A stretch of 64,000 bases of DNA from Jeotgalibacillus sp. S-D1 (GCF_004358665.1 NZ_SMZR01000006.1:124001-188000), one strand, 5' to 3'. Shown: positions 1 to 8,949, counted from the stretch's first letter. Numbers and translations: made by a program. The notes: generated from the letters alone by a model not told the origin.

Positions 1-144
1 CGCTACTAAACCAATTACTTCAAAAGGTCTATTGCAAGTAGGTAGGGTAGATAAAACAATGTTATCAAATTGATTTTCTTGTATTTGGTCTTCTTGCATT
101 TGTTTTTTATCTTTTGATTTGCCAAAAAAATTTACCAAAGTCAT
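1..144 (-). CDS. YbjQ/UPF0145-like protein, N-terminal part (runs off left edge)
   Basis: Only the first 48 codons lie in the window. They give a charged, Lys/Gln-rich start followed by IVLSTLPTCNRPFEVIGLVA. This resembles the opening strand and loop of the YbjQ (UPF0145, putative heavy-metal-binding) family, which usually reads IVTTTPTIEG(R/K)PIxEYLGLVxGE. The ATG at 144 sits directly against an AAAGGG ribosome site. A TTG two codons further in (138) has better spacing and may be the true start. Function of the family is not firmly known, and the assignment rests on about 20 residues. Confidence 0.5.
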   Translation of the reverse strand, partial: MTLVNFFGKSKDKKQMQEDQIQENQFDNIVLSTLPTCNRPFEVIGLVA

Positions 145-460
145 CACCCTTTTCTTATGAGTACCTTGAGAAAAACAATTGTTTAATAAAACTTCAACTA
201 TCTATCCTAGTTGCGAACATCTTCTCAAGTTTCTTGCCTTTCGAAAATAATTGAACATGCAAATGGTCGTTTATTTGTAAAACAAACAATTTTTCCTCAT
301 TTGGTTAAACACGACGTTAATGATGATCACTTCCTACAGCTTAATAATACCAATTTATTTATAATAATTGTTAAAAATGTAAATAAATTTCTTGTGTCGA
401 CATCCGGCTCAGGAGCAATATAAAATCTACCTTGAGAAAAATTAGAAAAATGTTCTTTAT
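145..460. other. AT-rich intergenic stretch, no gene seen
   Basis: This 316-base stretch between the divergent YbjQ-like gene and the thiazole operon promoter is AT-rich. A 70-codon frame opening with TTG at 211 has no ribosome site and low-complexity Ile/Asn/Val composition, so I do not call it. The sequence presumably carries the promoter of the leftward gene. Confidence 0.5.
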
Positions 461-488
461 TTGACATGTTACTGGAACGTGGTACGAT
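461..488 (+). promoter_or_regulatory. sigma-A promoter of the thiazole operon
   Basis: TTGACA at 461-466 and TACGAT at 483-488 are separated by 16 bp. This places the transcription start near 495, just ahead of the TPP riboswitch. Confidence 0.75.
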
Positions 489-514
489 AGGGGCAAGTAA
501 CCACCAATTTCATA

Positions 515-610
515 TCGTCATTCTGCTGGGGGAGCCTTTTTTGGCTGAGACGGAAGTATTCCGGACCCTTTGAACCTGATCTAGTTTGTACTAGCGTAGG
601 GAAGTGGAGG
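515..610 (+). promoter_or_regulatory. TPP riboswitch (THI element)
   Basis: The conserved THI-box pieces appear in order: GGGGGAGCC (529-536), GGCTGAGA (543-550), ACCCTTTGAACCTGATCTAG (565-584) and GCGTAGGGAAG (594-604). These bind the aminopyrimidine and pyrophosphate arms of thiamine pyrophosphate. The 3' edge AAGTGG (602-607) is complementary to CCACTT (646-651) in the terminator that follows. Ligand-free RNA can therefore form an antiterminator, while TPP-bound RNA should release the terminator and shut the operon off. Confidence 0.96.
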
Positions 611-645
611 CTTTCAGACCGAATATTCATAACGACGAATAGCCG

Positions 646-677
646 CCACTTTCTCAACGATGAGGAAGTGGTTTTTT
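646..677 (+). terminator. TPP-riboswitch-controlled intrinsic terminator
   Basis: An 11-bp stem (CCACTTTCTCA / TGAGGAAGTGG, 646-656 and 661-671) with an ACGA loop is followed by TTTTTT. It is the off-switch of the leader, since its 5' arm overlaps the predicted antiterminator partner. Confidence 0.92.
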
Positions 678-711
678 GCGTTTAATCAGCTACCTGAAGG
701 GAGATCTACAA

Positions 712-1395
712 ATGTCATTTACAGAAGAAATCCGTAAAAAAGCAGATCATATTTGGGAGGCGAGCTTCGACCATCCCTTTGTTAAAGGAATTGGTGATGG
801 CACGCTGTCACTTGACCGCTTTCGTTTTTATGTCATGCAGGACGCCTATTACTTAACCCATTTTGCAAAGGTGCAGGCTTTAGGGGCTGTGAAAGCAACC
901 GATCTATTTACTACAAATCGTCTAGCCATTCATGCTCAGGGAACATTTGAAGCGGAGCTGTCTCTCCATGAAGGATTTTCTGCCATTTTAGGCATTACAG
1001 ATGAAGATAAAGCCAATTTTGAACCGGCGCCGACTGCTTACGCATATGCTTCCCATATGTACCGTGCCGGACAGGGAAGCCTGGGCGACATTATTGCGGG
1101 TCTTCTGCCTTGCTACTGGCTTTATTACGAAATTGGTGAACGGTTAAAAGCCTGTTCTCCCAAAGAGCCGATTTATCAGCAGTGGATCGAAACTTACGGC
1201 GGTGATTGGTTCCGTTCGCTTGTAGAGGAACAAATTGCACGACTTGATGAACTGGCAGAAAAAGCATCCGAGGAAGATTTGGCTCGCTGGACGCAGCACT
1301 TTTTAATCAGCAGCCAATATGAATATGCATTTTGGGAAATGGCTTATTCACTGGAATCATGGCCGGTGGAGAATCCGGCTCTTCATACGCGGTAA
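712..1395 (+). CDS. tenA: aminopyrimidine aminohydrolase / thiaminase II
   Basis: A 227-residue TenA-fold protein that hydrolyses aminopyrimidine breakdown products of thiamine, salvaging HMP in the cytoplasm. Family residues are in place: Asp44 in FYVMQDAYYL, Tyr112, Cys134 in LLPCYWLYYE (the nucleophile) and Glu209 near the C-terminus. ATG 712 has a GAAGGGAG ribosome site. A longer frame from TTG 676 would begin at the leader terminator, so it is rejected. First gene of the operon and the first controlled by the TPP leader. The thiazole-synthesis genes follow within 20 bases. Confidence 0.96.
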   Translation: MSFTEEIRKKADHIWEASFDHPFVKGIGDGTLSLDRFRFYVMQDAYYLTHFAKVQALGAVKATDLFTTNRLAIHAQGTFEAELSLHEGFSAILGITDEDKANFEPAPTAYAYASHMYRAGQGSLGDIIAGLLPCYWLYYEIGERLKACSPKEPIYQQWIETYGGDWFRSLVEEQIARLDELAEKASEEDLARWTQHFLISSQYEYAFWEMAYSLESWPVENPALHTR

Positions 1396-1410
1396 AGGAG
1401 GAGGGGTGAA

Positions 1411-2013
1411 ATGGGCAGTTTTCAGTATCATTTGTTATCCACATGTGGACAAACCGATTCAAATTGGGTTGAAACCGCAAGTGCTGTGCATAAAGTTGTG
1501 GATAATTTCCACATACGGGAAAAAACAGCTGCTGCCCGTGACCTGCTTTTGTATGTGGATGAATTACTCCATCGAGGGGTGCCAGCTTCAAAACTCGTCA
1601 TCAATGACCGCATTGATGTAGCCCTTGCACGCGGTCTTGCAGTCCAGCTGGCCTATCACAGTCTTCCAATACAGGACGTAAAAAAGACGTGGCCGGACAT
1701 CCGCACAGGTGTATCTGTGCATTCGGTGGATGAAGCAAGGGAGGCAGCTGATGGAGGCGCGGATTATGTATTCTTTGGACATGTTTTTCAAACTGGCTCC
1801 AAACCGGGCCTGGAACCAAAAGGAATATCAGCATTGGAGCAGGTCGTCAACCATTGTCCCATCCCGGTGATAGCGATCGGCGGGATAAAACCTCATCACG
1901 TTCCTCTGATTCAACAGGCTGGTGCGGCTGGGGTGGCCGTTTTATCTGGAGTCATGGGGGCTGCAGACCCGCAAGCTGCGATTCAAGCTTACAAAGAGGA
2001 GGAGCTCACATGA
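1411..2013 (+). CDS. tenI: thiazole tautomerase TenI
   Basis: A 200-residue ThiE-like TIM barrel. Two related enzymes share this fold. ThiE joins HMP-PP to thiazole phosphate, whereas TenI aromatises the thiazole tautomer made by ThiG. TenI is preferred because of position (between tenA and thiO, as in Bacillus) and because a His (H124 in YVFFGHVFQTG) lies where TenI has its catalytic base. The phosphate-binding IAIGGI and GVAVLSGVM segments are present. ATG 1411 follows AAAGGAGGAGGGG. The end overlaps thiO by 4 bases (ATGA), so translation is probably coupled. Confidence 0.9.
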   Translation: MGSFQYHLLSTCGQTDSNWVETASAVHKVVDNFHIREKTAAARDLLLYVDELLHRGVPASKLVINDRIDVALARGLAVQLAYHSLPIQDVKKTWPDIRTGVSVHSVDEAREAADGGADYVFFGHVFQTGSKPGLEPKGISALEQVVNHCPIPVIAIGGIKPHHVPLIQQAGAAGVAVLSGVMGAADPQAAIQAYKEEELT

Positions 2014-3143
2014 CTACGCCAGATGTCTTAATCGTTGGAGCTGGTGTGATCGGCAGTTCCATTGCCTATGAACTGACAAAAAGGGGCGCACGTGTCGTAC
2101 TTGCTGACCAGGGACAAGCTGGTAAGAAAGCTTCAAGTGCTGCAGCAGGCATGCTTGGTGCACAGGCAGAAATTGATCCGGCATCTTCGCTCTATTCGTT
2201 TGCTCAATCCAGCAAAAACCAATTTCCGCTTCTTCATAAGGAGCTGAAGGAACAAACTGGCATTGACATTGAATTGGTGCAAAAAGGAATGATCAAGCTT
2301 TCCCGCAGCGAAGAAGAGGCTAAACAATTAAAAAAGCATTTGTCATTGCTGCCGGAGCAGGAGCAGGTTTCGTGGGTAGAAGCTGAAGAGATAGCAAGCT
2401 ATGAGCCTGCTCTTTCCACAGTTCACACAGGAGGGATGTGGATACCGAAAGATGGTCATATAAATGCCCCGATGTTATCCACAGCTTATACACATGGAGC
2501 TAGTAACTTGGGTGCAAAACTTTTGGAGTATACACAGATTGAGTCTTTTCTTGTGGAAAACGGAAAATTAACCGGTGTCATGACAAATACCGGTCCCATC
2601 TATTGTGATCACGTTGTAGTAGCCGGAGGGGCATGGAGTGCCAGATTGTTAAAGGAAGCTGGAGTTTCACTTGAGGCTTATCCGGTGAAAGGGGAATGCT
2701 TCTCTGTCACCATGAATCAGCCGCTGCTTCAGTCCACCATATTCACAGAAGGCTGCTACATTGTTCCAAAAAAAGCGGGACGTCTTCTTGTGGGGGCAAC
2801 AGAAACTGCCCACACGTTCAACGAAAAAGTAACTGCAAAAGGAATCGCTTATTTAATGGAGCGGGCAATTGAGCTGGTGCCGGCTTTACAAGATGCGCAT
2901 TGGGAGAAAGCATGGGCTGGCATTCGCCCTCAAACAATCGACGCGCTGCCCTATATGGACGTGCATCCCCGCTACTCTAATCTTTGGATTGCGACAGGTC
3001 ATTATCGAAATGGCATTCTGTTATCTCAGGCAACCGGCACTTTTATGGCGGATCTTATTGAAGGAACAGAGGTTCATGAAGCATGGCGTACGGCCTTTCG
3101 ATTGAACCGGAATCAATCATTTGCAGGGAGTGAATTCAATTGA
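2010..3143 (+). CDS. thiO: glycine oxidase ThiO
   Basis: A 377-residue FAD-dependent amine oxidase of the DAO family that converts glycine to iminoglycine (dehydroglycine), the C2-N donor for ThiG. The dinucleotide motif VLIVGAGVIGSSIAYEL is at the N-terminus. WAGIRPQTIDALPYM and ATGHYRNGILLSQATG near the C-terminus match the FAD/substrate region of ThiO. ATG 2010 overlaps the tenI stop and has an AAAGAGGAGG ribosome site. The frame is open upstream inside tenI, but that extension is not supported. The stop overlaps the thiS start (TTGA). Confidence 0.96.
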   Translation: MTTPDVLIVGAGVIGSSIAYELTKRGARVVLADQGQAGKKASSAAAGMLGAQAEIDPASSLYSFAQSSKNQFPLLHKELKEQTGIDIELVQKGMIKLSRSEEEAKQLKKHLSLLPEQEQVSWVEAEEIASYEPALSTVHTGGMWIPKDGHINAPMLSTAYTHGASNLGAKLLEYTQIESFLVENGKLTGVMTNTGPIYCDHVVVAGGAWSARLLKEAGVSLEAYPVKGECFSVTMNQPLLQSTIFTEGCYIVPKKAGRLLVGATETAHTFNEKVTAKGIAYLMERAIELVPALQDAHWEKAWAGIRPQTIDALPYMDVHPRYSNLWIATGHYRNGILLSQATGTFMADLIEGTEVHEAWRTAFRLNRNQSFAGSEFN

Positions 3144-3343
3144 AGATTACAGTAAACGGCGACGCTATTATCGTTCCTAATGATGTGAAAGTGGTTCAGG
3201 ATTTGCTCGGACACTTTGAATTGACGGATCGAATCGTAATGGTTGAATTAAATAAAACCGTCATTGATCACACGGACCACAGAACACATGAAATAAAAGA
3301 TGGAGATCAGTTTCAGCTTGTTCAATTTGTAGGAGGAGGATGA
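3140..3343 (+). CDS. thiS: sulfur carrier protein ThiS
   Basis: A 67-residue ubiquitin-fold protein ending in VGGG. The C-terminal Gly-Gly is adenylated by ThiF, then carries the thiocarboxylate sulfur to ThiG. Length and the terminal QLVQFVGGG are typical. The start is TTG at 3140, inside the thiO stop and preceded by GCAGGGAG. No closer ATG fits. Confidence 0.95.
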   Translation: MKITVNGDAIIVPNDVKVVQDLLGHFELTDRIVMVELNKTVIDHTDHRTHEIKDGDQFQLVQFVGGG

Positions 3344-3347
3344 CATG

Positions 3348-4115
3348 ATGTTAAAAATCGGTAATCAAACCTTTCAATCACGCTTATTGCTTGGTACTGG
3401 AAAATATCCTGATTTTGAAACGCAGAAAAAAGCGGTTGAAGTATCAGAGGCAGACATTCTTACCTTTTCAGTTCGTAAAATGGATATCTTTGATAAAAAC
3501 CAGCCTGATCTTTTGGAACAGCTTGACCGCAAAAGATATACGCTGCTTCCAAACACGGCAGGAGCGTCAACTGCTGAAGAGGCAGTACAAACAGCTAAGC
3601 TTGCCCGCGCGAGTGGTTTGTGCGACATGGTGAAAGTAGAAATAATCGGCTGTCAGAAAACCCTTTTACCTGATCCCGTTGAAACACTGCGCGCGTGCGA
3701 AATGCTGCTGGCTGAAGGTTTTATTGTTTTGCCATATACCTCTGATGATGTGGTATTAGCGAGACGATTAGAAGAAATCGGCTGCCACGCGATTATGCCG
3801 GGAGCTTCACCTATCGGCTCCGGGCAGGGAATTCTGAATCCCTTAAATCTCCAGTGGATCATTGAGCAGTCTTCTGTGCCTGTCATTGTGGATGCCGGAA
3901 TCGGTTCACCTTCTGACGCAGCACTGGCAATGGAGCTTGGAGCTGATGCTGTTCTTCTGAATACAGCCGTCTCAGGAGCCGGAGAGCCGGTTAAAATGGC
4001 ACTTGCCATGAAAAAAGCGATTGAGGCAGGACGACTGGGATTTGAAGCTGGGCGTATTTCAAAGAAAAGCCACGCTTTTGCCAGCAGCCCGGTTACGGGA
4101 ATGATTGAATCATGA
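3348..4115 (+). CDS. thiG: thiazole synthase ThiG
   Basis: A 255-residue TIM-barrel enzyme that condenses DXP, dehydroglycine and ThiS thiocarboxylate into thiazole phosphate. With ATG 3348 as start, the Schiff-base lysine in [10 protein letters not shown] is Lys96, the same number as in Bacillus subtilis. ATG 3345, one codon earlier, is equally readable. Other hallmarks are [34 protein letters not shown] and [12 protein letters not shown]. An AGGAGGAGGA ribosome site overlaps the end of thiS. The last codons overlap thiF (ATGA). Confidence 0.97.
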   Translation: MLKIGNQTFQSRLLLGTGKYPDFETQKKAVEVSEADILTFSVRKMDIFDKNQPDLLEQLDRKRYTLLPNTAGASTAEEAVQTAKLARASGLCDMVKVEIIGCQKTLLPDPVETLRACEMLLAEGFIVLPYTSDDVVLARRLEEIGCHAIMPGASPIGSGQGILNPLNLQWIIEQSSVPVIVDAGIGSPSDAALAMELGADAVLLNTAVSGAGEPVKMALAMKKAIEAGRLGFEAGRISKKSHAFASSPVTGMIES

Positions 4116-5131
4116 GAGACCGCTACTCGAGGCAGGAGTTATTTTTGCCCATTGGCCATGAAGGTCAGAAAAAAATCCGGCGTAAGCATGCTGTGATCGT
4201 GGGAATGGGGGCTCTTGGTTCTTCGATCGCTGATATGCTGGCACGCGCCGGTATAGGCAAGCTGACCATTCTTGACAGGGATTACGTTGACTGGAGCAAT
4301 CTCGGCCGGCAGCTGCTGTATGAAGAAAATGACGCAGCCAATCACTTGCCAAAAGCAATAGCAGCAAAAGAAAAACTGCATCGGATCAATCATGAGGTGG
4401 AAGTGGAAGCGCATGTGATGGACGTTACAGGAAGTGATCTTGCAGCCTTAGTCAATCGTGATGTCGACGTGATCCTTGACGGAACCGATCAGTTTGAAGT
4501 CCGCTTAATGATCAATGATGTTGCACACAAATACAAAATACCCTGGATATACGGGGCATGCGTCGGCAGTTATGGCATGAGTTATACGATCATTCCAGGT
4601 GAAACACCGTGTCTTCACTGCCTGCTGCAGTCTGCGCCGCTTCAAGGCCCAACTTGCGATACTGCCGGTGTGATCAGTCCGATCGTTCATTTGATAACAG
4701 CCCACCAGACAGCAGAAGCACTGAAATTATTAGTGGATGGAAAAGAGTCGCTTCGCAGGAAGCTGATCAGCTTTGACTTATGGAATTACCAGCATCAATC
4801 CATTCAGGTCGATCAGTTAAAACGGACCGACTGCCCCTCCTGTGGAGAAAACCCGACCTATCCCTATATCCAGGAGTCTGCCATTCAGACAGACGTCCTT
4901 TGCGGACGCGATACCGTGCAGATTCGACCTGTTCACAAGGAAACCAGAAACCTGGATCAGCTTCAGCAACTGCTCGAACAAAAAGAAGGCAGAACCGTGC
5001 GCAACGACTATCTGATCATGCATCAGTCTGATCACCGGTTTGTTTTCTTTAAGGACGGAAGAGTGCTTGTACATGGAACCAAGGATATCCAGCAGGCAGC
5101 GAAGCTTTACCGTGGATTAGTTGCCCAATAG
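4112..5131 (+). CDS. thiF: ThiS adenylyltransferase ThiF
   Basis: A 339-residue E1-like enzyme that adenylates the ThiS C-terminus using ATP. It has the nucleotide loop [19 protein letters not shown] (31-49), [12 protein letters not shown], the structural zinc cysteines C167/C170 and C241/C244, and Cys182 in TCDTAG (crossover-loop Cys). The C-terminal ~80 residues match the Bacillus ThiF tail, not a rhodanese domain. ATG overlaps the thiG stop. It is the last gene before a terminator. The thiD gene that ends the B. subtilis operon is not present here. Confidence 0.95.
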   Translation: MRDRYSRQELFLPIGHEGQKKIRRKHAVIVGMGALGSSIADMLARAGIGKLTILDRDYVDWSNLGRQLLYEENDAANHLPKAIAAKEKLHRINHEVEVEAHVMDVTGSDLAALVNRDVDVILDGTDQFEVRLMINDVAHKYKIPWIYGACVGSYGMSYTIIPGETPCLHCLLQSAPLQGPTCDTAGVISPIVHLITAHQTAEALKLLVDGKESLRRKLISFDLWNYQHQSIQVDQLKRTDCPSCGENPTYPYIQESAIQTDVLCGRDTVQIRPVHKETRNLDQLQQLLEQKEGRTVRNDYLIMHQSDHRFVFFKDGRVLVHGTKDIQQAAKLYRGLVAQ

Positions 5132-5167
5132 AAAAAGCGCAGGTGCGTAATGCATCTGTGCTTTTTT
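5132..5167 (+). terminator. intrinsic terminator of the thiazole operon
   Basis: A 10-bp stem (GCGCAGGTGC / GCATCTGTGC with G-T pairs, 5137-5161) is followed by TTTTTT directly after thiF. Confidence 0.9.
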
Positions 5168-5298
5168 GTGTCAGGACAGCTTTTTACAATGTTATGTAGT
5201 TAAATTTAAAAAAATAAAGGTATCAGCGGTAATACTATGGAACTACCATTTTATAGGATGATACTTATGACCAAATAGGTAGGAAAAGGGGTAAAGAA

Positions 5299-5736
5299 AT
5301 GAGACCACGCGCCAATACATTAGGAATAGTTTTGCGGGACCGGTATGTCCTTTTAGAAGAACAGAACAGGAAGCATTCCCAGGGTACGGGACCGAATTAC
5401 CGTCCGATTGGCGGTACGATTGAACTGGGAGAGAAGTCCAGTGAAGCATTGGTTAGAGAGTTTAAAGAAGAAATAAATGCTGATATTGAAATAGATCAAT
5501 ATTTGGCCTGTTTAGAAAATATATTCAAATTAGACGATCAAATAGGTCATGAAATCACTCAGCTATATGCTGTCTCATTTAAAGATGAACGGCTGTATGA
5601 GAAAGAATTATTTATAGTAAGTGAACAAGGAAAAGAAACAACAGCCAAATGGATTGATCTCGAGGATGTATGGAGAGATTCGTTTGTGGTATATCCGACA
5701 GGGTTAAAAGATGAAATTAAGAAACTGATTAAATAG
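5299..5736 (+). CDS. NUDIX hydrolase
   Basis: 145 residues. The Nudix box GTIELGEKSSEALVREFKEE (about residues 39-58) has every conserved Glu and Arg. The Gly after the last EE is Asn, which some active members tolerate. This family hydrolyses nucleoside diphosphates linked to other groups, but the substrate cannot be told. GTAAAGAAATG offers only a weak ribosome site, with AGGAAAAGGGG upstream. A second NUDIX gene follows 18 bases later, probably co-transcribed. The 130 bases upstream contain no other gene. Confidence 0.88.
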   Translation: MRPRANTLGIVLRDRYVLLEEQNRKHSQGTGPNYRPIGGTIELGEKSSEALVREFKEEINADIEIDQYLACLENIFKLDDQIGHEITQLYAVSFKDERLYEKELFIVSEQGKETTAKWIDLEDVWRDSFVVYPTGLKDEIKKLIK

Positions 5737-5754
5737 CAGGGACGGTGATGATGA

Positions 5755-6162
5755 ATGTATCCTCCAAAACATATCGTGTCAGCAGCAGCCATAATCGTAA
5801 ATGATAAAAATGAGATCGTGTTGATTAAAGGGCCGCGCAGAGGCTGGGAAATGCCTGGAGGACAGGTGGAAGAAGGAGAGTCAATAAGGGATGCTGCAAT
5901 CAGGGAAACCAAAGAAGAGTGCGGATTGGATATTGAGATTACGAGGTTTTGCGGTATTTATCAGAATGTAAATGGTTCAATATGCAATACTCTCTTCCTG
6001 GGTAAAGCTGTAGGAGGGGAGTTGACAACCTCGCCGGAAAGTCTGGAGGTTGGTTTTTTTCCAATTAATGATGCGCTTCAAATGGTGACGTGGAAGAATT
6101 TCAGGCGAAGAATTGAGCATTGCCTGGACGAATCCATGCATCCGTTTTATGTTGAGTTTTGA
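5755..6162 (+). CDS. NUDIX hydrolase
   Basis: 135 residues with a fully canonical Nudix box, GGQVEEGESIRDAAIRETKE followed by ECGLDI. The N-terminus VSAAAIIVNDKNEIVLIKGP is the first beta strand of the fold. It resembles MutT/YtkD-like housekeeping pyrophosphatases, and no specificity motif is visible. Start ATG 5755 follows GCAGGGACGGTGATG. It is not obviously a paralogue of the preceding NUDIX gene beyond the box. Confidence 0.88.
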   Translation: MYPPKHIVSAAAIIVNDKNEIVLIKGPRRGWEMPGGQVEEGESIRDAAIRETKEECGLDIEITRFCGIYQNVNGSICNTLFLGKAVGGELTTSPESLEVGFFPINDALQMVTWKNFRRRIEHCLDESMHPFYVEF

Positions 6163-6283
6163 TGGCAATCGACCTGCCTATTGCTATTTTCACAGTATGT
6201 CCATACGTTTTGCAGCAGAATAGCAGGAATTCGATTTTATAAGAAAGAATGGAATAAGAAATGGAGGGATGAAGGGAGATAAT

Positions 6284-7525
6284 ATGGTAGTAAAACAGAG
6301 GTGGAAAGGCTGGCGTTTTCCCGCAATGCTATTAGCCGCCATGGGACTGTCAACAGTTGGTGACTTTATCTATTTGGTTGCCATCAACTTGCTGGTTTTA
6401 GAGATGACAAATTCTGCTGCTGCGGTAGCAGGCCTTTGGATTGTGGGACCTGCCGCAGCCATTTTCACAAGATTTTGGGCAGGAAGTATGGTTGATCGGG
6501 CAAATAAACGGAGGCTGATGATCTGGACAGATATTATTCGTTTTCTCCTTGTTGCCCTTATCCCGTTGATGACCTCTATATGGGGGATTTACCTGTTATT
6601 ATGGTTGATCAGCATGGCAAAATCATTTTTTGCTCCCGCATCATTAACCTACATCACTGTACTGGTACCGGAAGATAAAAGAAAACAGTTTAATTCATTT
6701 TATTCTTTAACGTCATCCGGTGCTTTTATCATCGGACCCGCAATAGCCAGCGTCTTGTTTATGATGAGTTCAGTCAATATTGCTATTTGGATAAATGCCG
6801 CCTCTTTTTTGCTGTCGGCGCTCATCCTGGTATGGCTTCCGGACGTTGACGAAAAGAAAACATCCGGTCTGCAATCTTTATCATTTCACGCTATTATTCA
6901 GGATTTTAAAATCGTTGCAGATTTCGGAAAAGACCATAAGCTGTTTACCATGGTGCTTGGGCTAAACCTGCTGATCTTGATTTCGACGTTTGCAATGGAC
7001 GCGCAGGAGGTTGTGTTTACAAGGCAGGTAATCGGGCTCAGTGAAGTAGAATACAGTCTTCTGTTGAGTATTACTGGTGCCGGTGCTCTTTTAGGCGCAC
7101 TTACAGTAGCTTTTTTTGCAAAATACCTAACCGTTAAACAGCTTTTCGGCGGAGGGTTTTTATTGGTTTCTGCCGGTTACGTTCTGTATGCATTCAGCCA
7201 GTCGTTTGCTATGATTGCAGCAGGTTTTGTTGTACTCGGTTTCTTTAATGCTTTTTCGAATACCGGATACACCACCTGGTACCAGCAAAACGTACCGATT
7301 GAATTAATGGGCCGGGTGACAAGCCTGTATGGTGTTATTACCTCTTTTTTTCAGATCATCTTTGTGCTTGGTATGGGAATCATTGCAGATCTTCTATCCC
7401 TTCGGCTTACGATTATTTCTCTTTCTTTTTTATGCCTGATCGCCGTTTTATACTTAATTAAAATGATGGTGCATCCTGTGGAAAAGGTAATTTTTGAAGA
7501 GAAGAGTGGCAAAGGCGCAGCATAA
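6284..7525 (+). CDS. MFS transporter (MFS_3/EntS-like)
   Basis: A 413-residue integral membrane protein with about 12 hydrophobic segments. The first half carries the MFS loop signature FWAGSMVDRANKRRLM between TM2 and TM3. The overall pattern resembles the MFS_3 group of drug or siderophore exporters (MdtG/EntS-like), and the substrate is unknown. ATG 6284 has the better-spaced ribosome site (AAGGGAG). An in-frame ATG at 6269 also has one (TGGAGGG), giving 418 residues. A monocistronic unit is likely. Confidence 0.85.
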   Translation: MVVKQRWKGWRFPAMLLAAMGLSTVGDFIYLVAINLLVLEMTNSAAAVAGLWIVGPAAAIFTRFWAGSMVDRANKRRLMIWTDIIRFLLVALIPLMTSIWGIYLLLWLISMAKSFFAPASLTYITVLVPEDKRKQFNSFYSLTSSGAFIIGPAIASVLFMMSSVNIAIWINAASFLLSALILVWLPDVDEKKTSGLQSLSFHAIIQDFKIVADFGKDHKLFTMVLGLNLLILISTFAMDAQEVVFTRQVIGLSEVEYSLLLSITGAGALLGALTVAFFAKYLTVKQLFGGGFLLVSAGYVLYAFSQSFAMIAAGFVVLGFFNAFSNTGYTTWYQQNVPIELMGRVTSLYGVITSFFQIIFVLGMGIIADLLSLRLTIISLSFLCLIAVLYLIKMMVHPVEKVIFEEKSGKGAA

Positions 7526-7535
7526 CCTTTTACAG

Positions 7536-7569
7536 AAAAAACCCCTGCAGGGATGAATGCCTGCAGAGG
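7536..7569 (-). terminator. intrinsic terminator of nox
   Basis: Read leftward, CTGCAGGC and GCCTGCAG arms plus outer GG/CC pairs are followed by TTTTTT (plus strand AAAAAA at 7536-7541). Confidence 0.8.
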
Positions 7570-7578
7570 CAGTGAAAA

Positions 7579-8907
7579 CTAATTTGCTGCTGCCAGCCCT
7601 GCTTTATTTAAGAAGTTCCAGGGCTGATTAAAGTGAGGCTGGAAGAAGAAATCGACAAAGCCAAGCTCATCAATTGTCATGCCGGTCTGGATACAGACGC
7701 TCAGCGTATTGATGGACTGGGTGACATCCGCTTTGGAAAGGACCTGTGCACCAATAATTTTACGAGAGTCCGGCAGAAAGCTTACCTTCAGCTGGACATT
7801 TTCTGAAGTAGGCATAAAATCAGGACGGTGTTTTTCATTTATTGTGATACTTTTCACATGAATGTCTGCAAAAGAGGCAGACGTTTCCGTCAATCCTGTG
7901 GATGCCATATTCAGATCGTAAATGTGGAGGCCGGATGTTCCCTGAGTACCAACATTCTTCATTACAGGCTTCAGTATATTTCTCGCAACGAGTGTGCCCA
8001 TTCTCACTGCATTTGTCGCAAGGGGGATGTAGGCATGCTGCCCGGTCGGATTGTATTTCACCGCACAGCAGTCACCTGCAGCAAAAATATCCGGATCGCT
8101 CGTTTGCATGTACTCATTCACATTGATTGCGCCATTATCCAGCATATCCACCTTTCCCTTAAGAAGGGCTGTATTTGGACGGAAACCGACTGACATGATA
8201 ACCAGATCCGTTTTGATGCGGCCTTTACTGGTTACAACTGCGTCCACCTGGTCCTTCCCTTCAAATCGTGAAACGGTTTCTCCAAGACGAAGCTCAATGC
8301 CGCGCTCCACAAAAGTACTTTCAACTTGATCTGTAAATTCCTTATCAAGATATTTATTTAAAATACGATCCGCACCGTCGATGAGGGTAACTTTTTTTCC
8401 GGCTTTTTCAAACGCTTCAACCATTTCAACCCCGATATAGCCTGCGCCAACGACTGTGACGTGCTCTGCCTGTTTTGCCCGTTCAATAATCGTATTTGCC
8501 TGGTTGTAGTTCTTAGCCAGCAGAACATTATCCAGATTAATTCCGTCAATCGGCGGTGTAATCGGCCATGAGCCTGTAGAGATAACAAGTTTATCGTAGC
8601 TGTCAATAACAGCTTCTCCCGTTACAAGATTAACAGCTTCAATCTGTTTGCGGACAGTATCAATATTTTTTACGTCATGCTGCATTTTTACTGCAACACC
8701 AAGTGCAGCGATTTTTTCAGGAGAAGAGTAGAATAGTCCTTTAGGATCTTCTACAACACCTCCGACGTATAGAGCCAGGCCGCAAGATAAAAAGGATACG
8801 TTATCGTTTCGCTCATATACAGTAATATCCGCTTCCGGATAGAGTTGAGCCATATTTGTAACAGCAGCAGTACCTGCGTGTGTGCTTCCAATAACTGCGA
8901 TTTTCAT
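7579..8907 (-). CDS. nox: NADH oxidase, water-forming (FAD, redox-active Cys42)
   Basis: A 442-residue flavoprotein of the NADH oxidase / CoA-disulfide reductase family. It oxidises NADH with O2, reducing it to water through a single cysteine sulfenic acid. Visible features are FAD motif MKIAVIGSTHAGTAA with His10, Cys42 in SFLSCGLALYVGG, NAD motif VVGAGYIGVEMVEAFEKAG, FAD motif IFAAGDCCAV, and C-terminal DFFFQPHFNQPWNFLNKAGL typical of water-forming Nox. A CoA-disulfide reductase role cannot be fully excluded. The leader carries a perfect Rex operator, so expression should rise when NADH/NAD+ is high. Confidence 0.93.
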   Translation of the reverse strand: MKIAVIGSTHAGTAAVTNMAQLYPEADITVYERNDNVSFLSCGLALYVGGVVEDPKGLFYSSPEKIAALGVAVKMQHDVKNIDTVRKQIEAVNLVTGEAVIDSYDKLVISTGSWPITPPIDGINLDNVLLAKNYNQANTIIERAKQAEHVTVVGAGYIGVEMVEAFEKAGKKVTLIDGADRILNKYLDKEFTDQVESTFVERGIELRLGETVSRFEGKDQVDAVVTSKGRIKTDLVIMSVGFRPNTALLKGKVDMLDNGAINVNEYMQTSDPDIFAAGDCCAVKYNPTGQHAYIPLATNAVRMGTLVARNILKPVMKNVGTQGTSGLHIYDLNMASTGLTETSASFADIHVKSITINEKHRPDFMPTSENVQLKVSFLPDSRKIIGAQVLSKADVTQSINTLSVCIQTGMTIDELGFVDFFFQPHFNQPWNFLNKAGLAAAN

Positions 8908-8931
8908 ATTGTTGCCCTCCTGATTTTTATA

Positions 8932-8949
8932 TTGTGAAAAACATCACAA
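8932..8949. promoter_or_regulatory. Rex operator upstream of nox
   Basis: TTGTGAAAAACATCACAA matches the Rex consensus TTGTGA-N6-TCACAA with no mismatch in either half. It lies between the likely leftward -10 (TATTAT, plus-strand 8968-8973) and the nox start. Bound Rex would therefore block transcription near the start site. A second TTGTGA half-site is seen leftward at 9011-9016. Confidence 0.9.

Noticed and set aside
211-423. 70-codon frame from TTG in the thiazole-operon upstream region
   Set aside because: No ribosome site, low-complexity hydrophobic/Asn composition, AT-rich intergenic DNA, and the operon promoter starts just after it.
1854-2009. 52-codon upstream extension of thiO overlapping tenI
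   Set aside because: Arg/Ser/Gly-rich and unlike any ThiO; ATG 2010 has the ribosome site and the normal FAD motif follows at once.
3653-4009. 118-codon frame antisense to thiG
   Set aside because: Shadow of a conserved enzyme gene; Ala/Ser/Thr-rich product typical of a reverse-frame artefact.
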